Of a DNA stretch of 64,000 nucleotides, positions 62,673 to 64,000 are shown one piece after another. The first letter of the stretch is position 1, and each line of letters opens with the position of its first letter. The notes beneath the pieces were generated by a model, which saw only the letters and a program-made list of their open reading frames with translations, was not told where the DNA came from and did not search any database. The stretch spans positions 1,736,001 to 1,800,000 of the forward strand of contig NZ_CP032098.1 in NCBI RefSeq assembly GCF_003544935.1, written 5' to 3'. The DNA is from Malaciobacter molluscorum LMG 25693. Lineage in GTDB: Bacteria; Campylobacterota; Campylobacteria; Campylobacterales; Arcobacteraceae. Position numbers and translations under genes: made by a program.

Positions 62673-64000
62673 TAGAACACCCACTTCATGCTAAGCATAA
62701 AATTTTTCTGTCTATCTTCGTATGAAAAATTACTTCCATTAATCAAGCCATCTTTATATAAACTTTGCGTTGATTTATCTAAAATATTTGAGCCTTGTAA
62801 ACTAATAGAAAAATCATCTGTATAATTATAAGTTATTCCCATATTCAGATCATATGCACTTGGTACATAAGTATCTAAATATCTATATGAATTTCTATAG
62901 ATGATTGAAGAAAAATAGCTGATTTTGCCATATTCTCCAAAAAATTTAATATATCCACCTTTACTAGAATTATTTAACTTTTGATTTAATCTTGTTGTAT
63001 AATAATTCAATACTATTTTATTATTTTCATCAAACTGATAATCGTATATAAAAGTTAAACCTTTTGAATGAACTTCATCTTCAATATTTCTAAAACCAAC
63101 AGGTGTAAAATATAAAAAGTCAGTAATTCTAACATCATTAAAGATTACTCTAAATTTAGAATTTTCAGTTGTAAATACACCCTCTGCAGTATAAATATTA
63201 TATTTTTGAGAGTTCAAATCTGTTTTTGTAGTTTTATCAGCAAAATCAACACCATAAAAGGTAGGAGGAAGTATAGTTTTTGTGTAAAAAGTCTTAAATC
63301 CCAAGTTTTCAAAAGGAGTATAAATAAACCCTACTCTATATACTTTATCAGTAGAATCTTTTATTAAAGTATCTCTTTCATATTTATTTATCTTACCATT
63401 TAAAATAAAAGTCAAGTCATCAAATAATTTATACTCATTTTCAAGAAAAAGAGAATATGTTTTTTCTTCATTGAAACCATTATAAGCATCATCATACTCT
63501 TTAACTTGATTAAAAAAGTTTACAGTTTTTCTATGTTTAATATCATAATTTTTTTTAGAAAAAGAGATACCAGCAATAAAATCATTGTTTTTATATTTAA
63601 AATCTTTAGTTAAACTTACATCTATTTTTATAAATTTTAATTTTTCATCTAATTTTTGTGGAACAGAAAAAGGTAATGTGGGTCCAAATTCCAAAACAGG
63701 AAGTAAAGAAAGTCCAACCATCGGACTCGTAGCTTTATTTTTCTCTTTTGTATCTCGATAGTTTATACTATAAGCAAATTTAGCTTTTACTGAATTATCA
63801 TAAAGAAACTTTCTGGTTAGATTTATATAAAAATCCTCTGTTTTTAGCTTACCACTATCTGGTACTACATCAGAAGACAGACCCATAAAATTATCTTTTT
63901 GACCTTTTACATATCCTATATCTATATTTGTTTTATTTTTATTTAATTGAAAATAAGCATATTTTCTATTTTCATTGTTCTTTAGATCTTGTTTTTTATA
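62672..64000 (-). CDS. TonB-dependent receptor-like outer-membrane protein (partial)
   Basis: The frame is open from the window's right edge to 62672; only the last ~442 residues are seen. It consists of alternating amphipathic beta strands with turns and ends in MLSMKWVF, the C-terminal aromatic residue required for outer-membrane assembly. Segments such as YGVDFADKTTKTDLNSQKYNIYTAEGVF and SYDLNMGITYNYTDDFSISLQGSNILD fit the barrel end of TonB-dependent receptors. The plug domain would lie outside. The ligand is unknown. Confidence 0.75.
   Translation of the reverse strand, partial: YKKQDLKNNENRKYAYFQLNKNKTNIDIGYVKGQKDNFMGLSSDVVPDSGKLKTEDFYINLTRKFLYDNSVKAKFAYSINYRDTKEKNKATSPMVGLSLLPVLEFGPTLPFSVPQKLDEKLKFIKIDVSLTKDFKYKNNDFIAGISFSKKNYDIKHRKTVNFFNQVKEYDDAYNGFNEEKTYSLFLENEYKLFDDLTFILNGKINKYERDTLIKDSTDKVYRVGFIYTPFENLGFKTFYTKTILPPTFYGVDFADKTTKTDLNSQKYNIYTAEGVFTTENSKFRVIFNDVRITDFLYFTPVGFRNIEDEVHSKGLTFIYDYQFDENNKIVLNYYTTRLNQKLNNSSKGGYIKFFGEYGKISYFSSIIYRNSYRYLDTYVPSAYDLNMGITYNYTDDFSISLQGSNILDKSTQSLYKDGLINGSNFSYEDRQKNFMLSMKWVF

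Overview
The window is AT-rich, densely coded bacterial DNA of a free-living or host-associated epsilonproteobacterium. Low GC, compact operons, many c-di-GMP and chemotaxis genes, NhaD, a type-2 ArgC and an aceEF-lpdA/lipA/mdh set suggest the Arcobacter group (Campylobacterota). This is an inference from gene content; no rRNA marker is present.

Layout. 0-4 kb: a leftward five-gene operon (type-2 argC, a D-2-hydroxyacid dehydrogenase, two alpha/beta hydrolases and a PhzF-like isomerase). 4.1-8.9 kb: a small membrane protein, then the phosphate operon pstSCAB-phoU behind a candidate Pho box. 9-19 kb: an old-yellow-enzyme reductase, an amino-acid permease, a Qnr-like pentapeptide-repeat protein, a cold-shock gene with a long structured leader, an rhlE-EamA-GNAT-HAD operon, several small membrane proteins and a GhrA-like dehydrogenase. 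19-21.3 kb: a periplasmic solute-binding protein paired with a membrane diguanylate cyclase. 21.3-23.6 kb: gene-poor, with three small unassigned proteins.

23.6-30.1 kb is the notable part: a decayed integron. Cassette genes all point left, are separated by recognisable attC sites of different types, and several differ in base composition from the host. At the right end, on the opposite strand where an integron integrase should lie, are broken in-frame remnants of an IntI protein. Cargo: a DUF7079-like protein, a GNAT acetyltransferase, a ClbS/DfsB-family protein, an SDR oxidoreductase, an unknown broken ORF, an EcoRV-type restriction-modification pair (endonuclease split by an amber codon, methylase intact) and a broken CbrC-family gene. 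Three cassettes are preceded by the same promoter-like flank that precedes the first cassette.

30.2-42.9 kb returns to core genes: guaA, nhaD, a small lipoprotein plus nadB, a DUF721/DciA-like gene, a YgjP-type metallopeptidase, aspartate aminotransferase, a CDF metal exporter, an MCP and metE. 43-52 kb: aceE-aceF-lpdA, divergent from a LipM-like acyltransferase, lipA and mdh; together these build, lipoylate and feed pyruvate dehydrogenase. 52-64 kb: a PAS protein, an XRE regulator, an EamA transporter, an ABC-F protein, YqeY, then a c-di-GMP cluster (GGDEF, HD-GYP, GGDEF-EAL) linked to a periplasmic protein and a TonB-dependent receptor that runs off the window.
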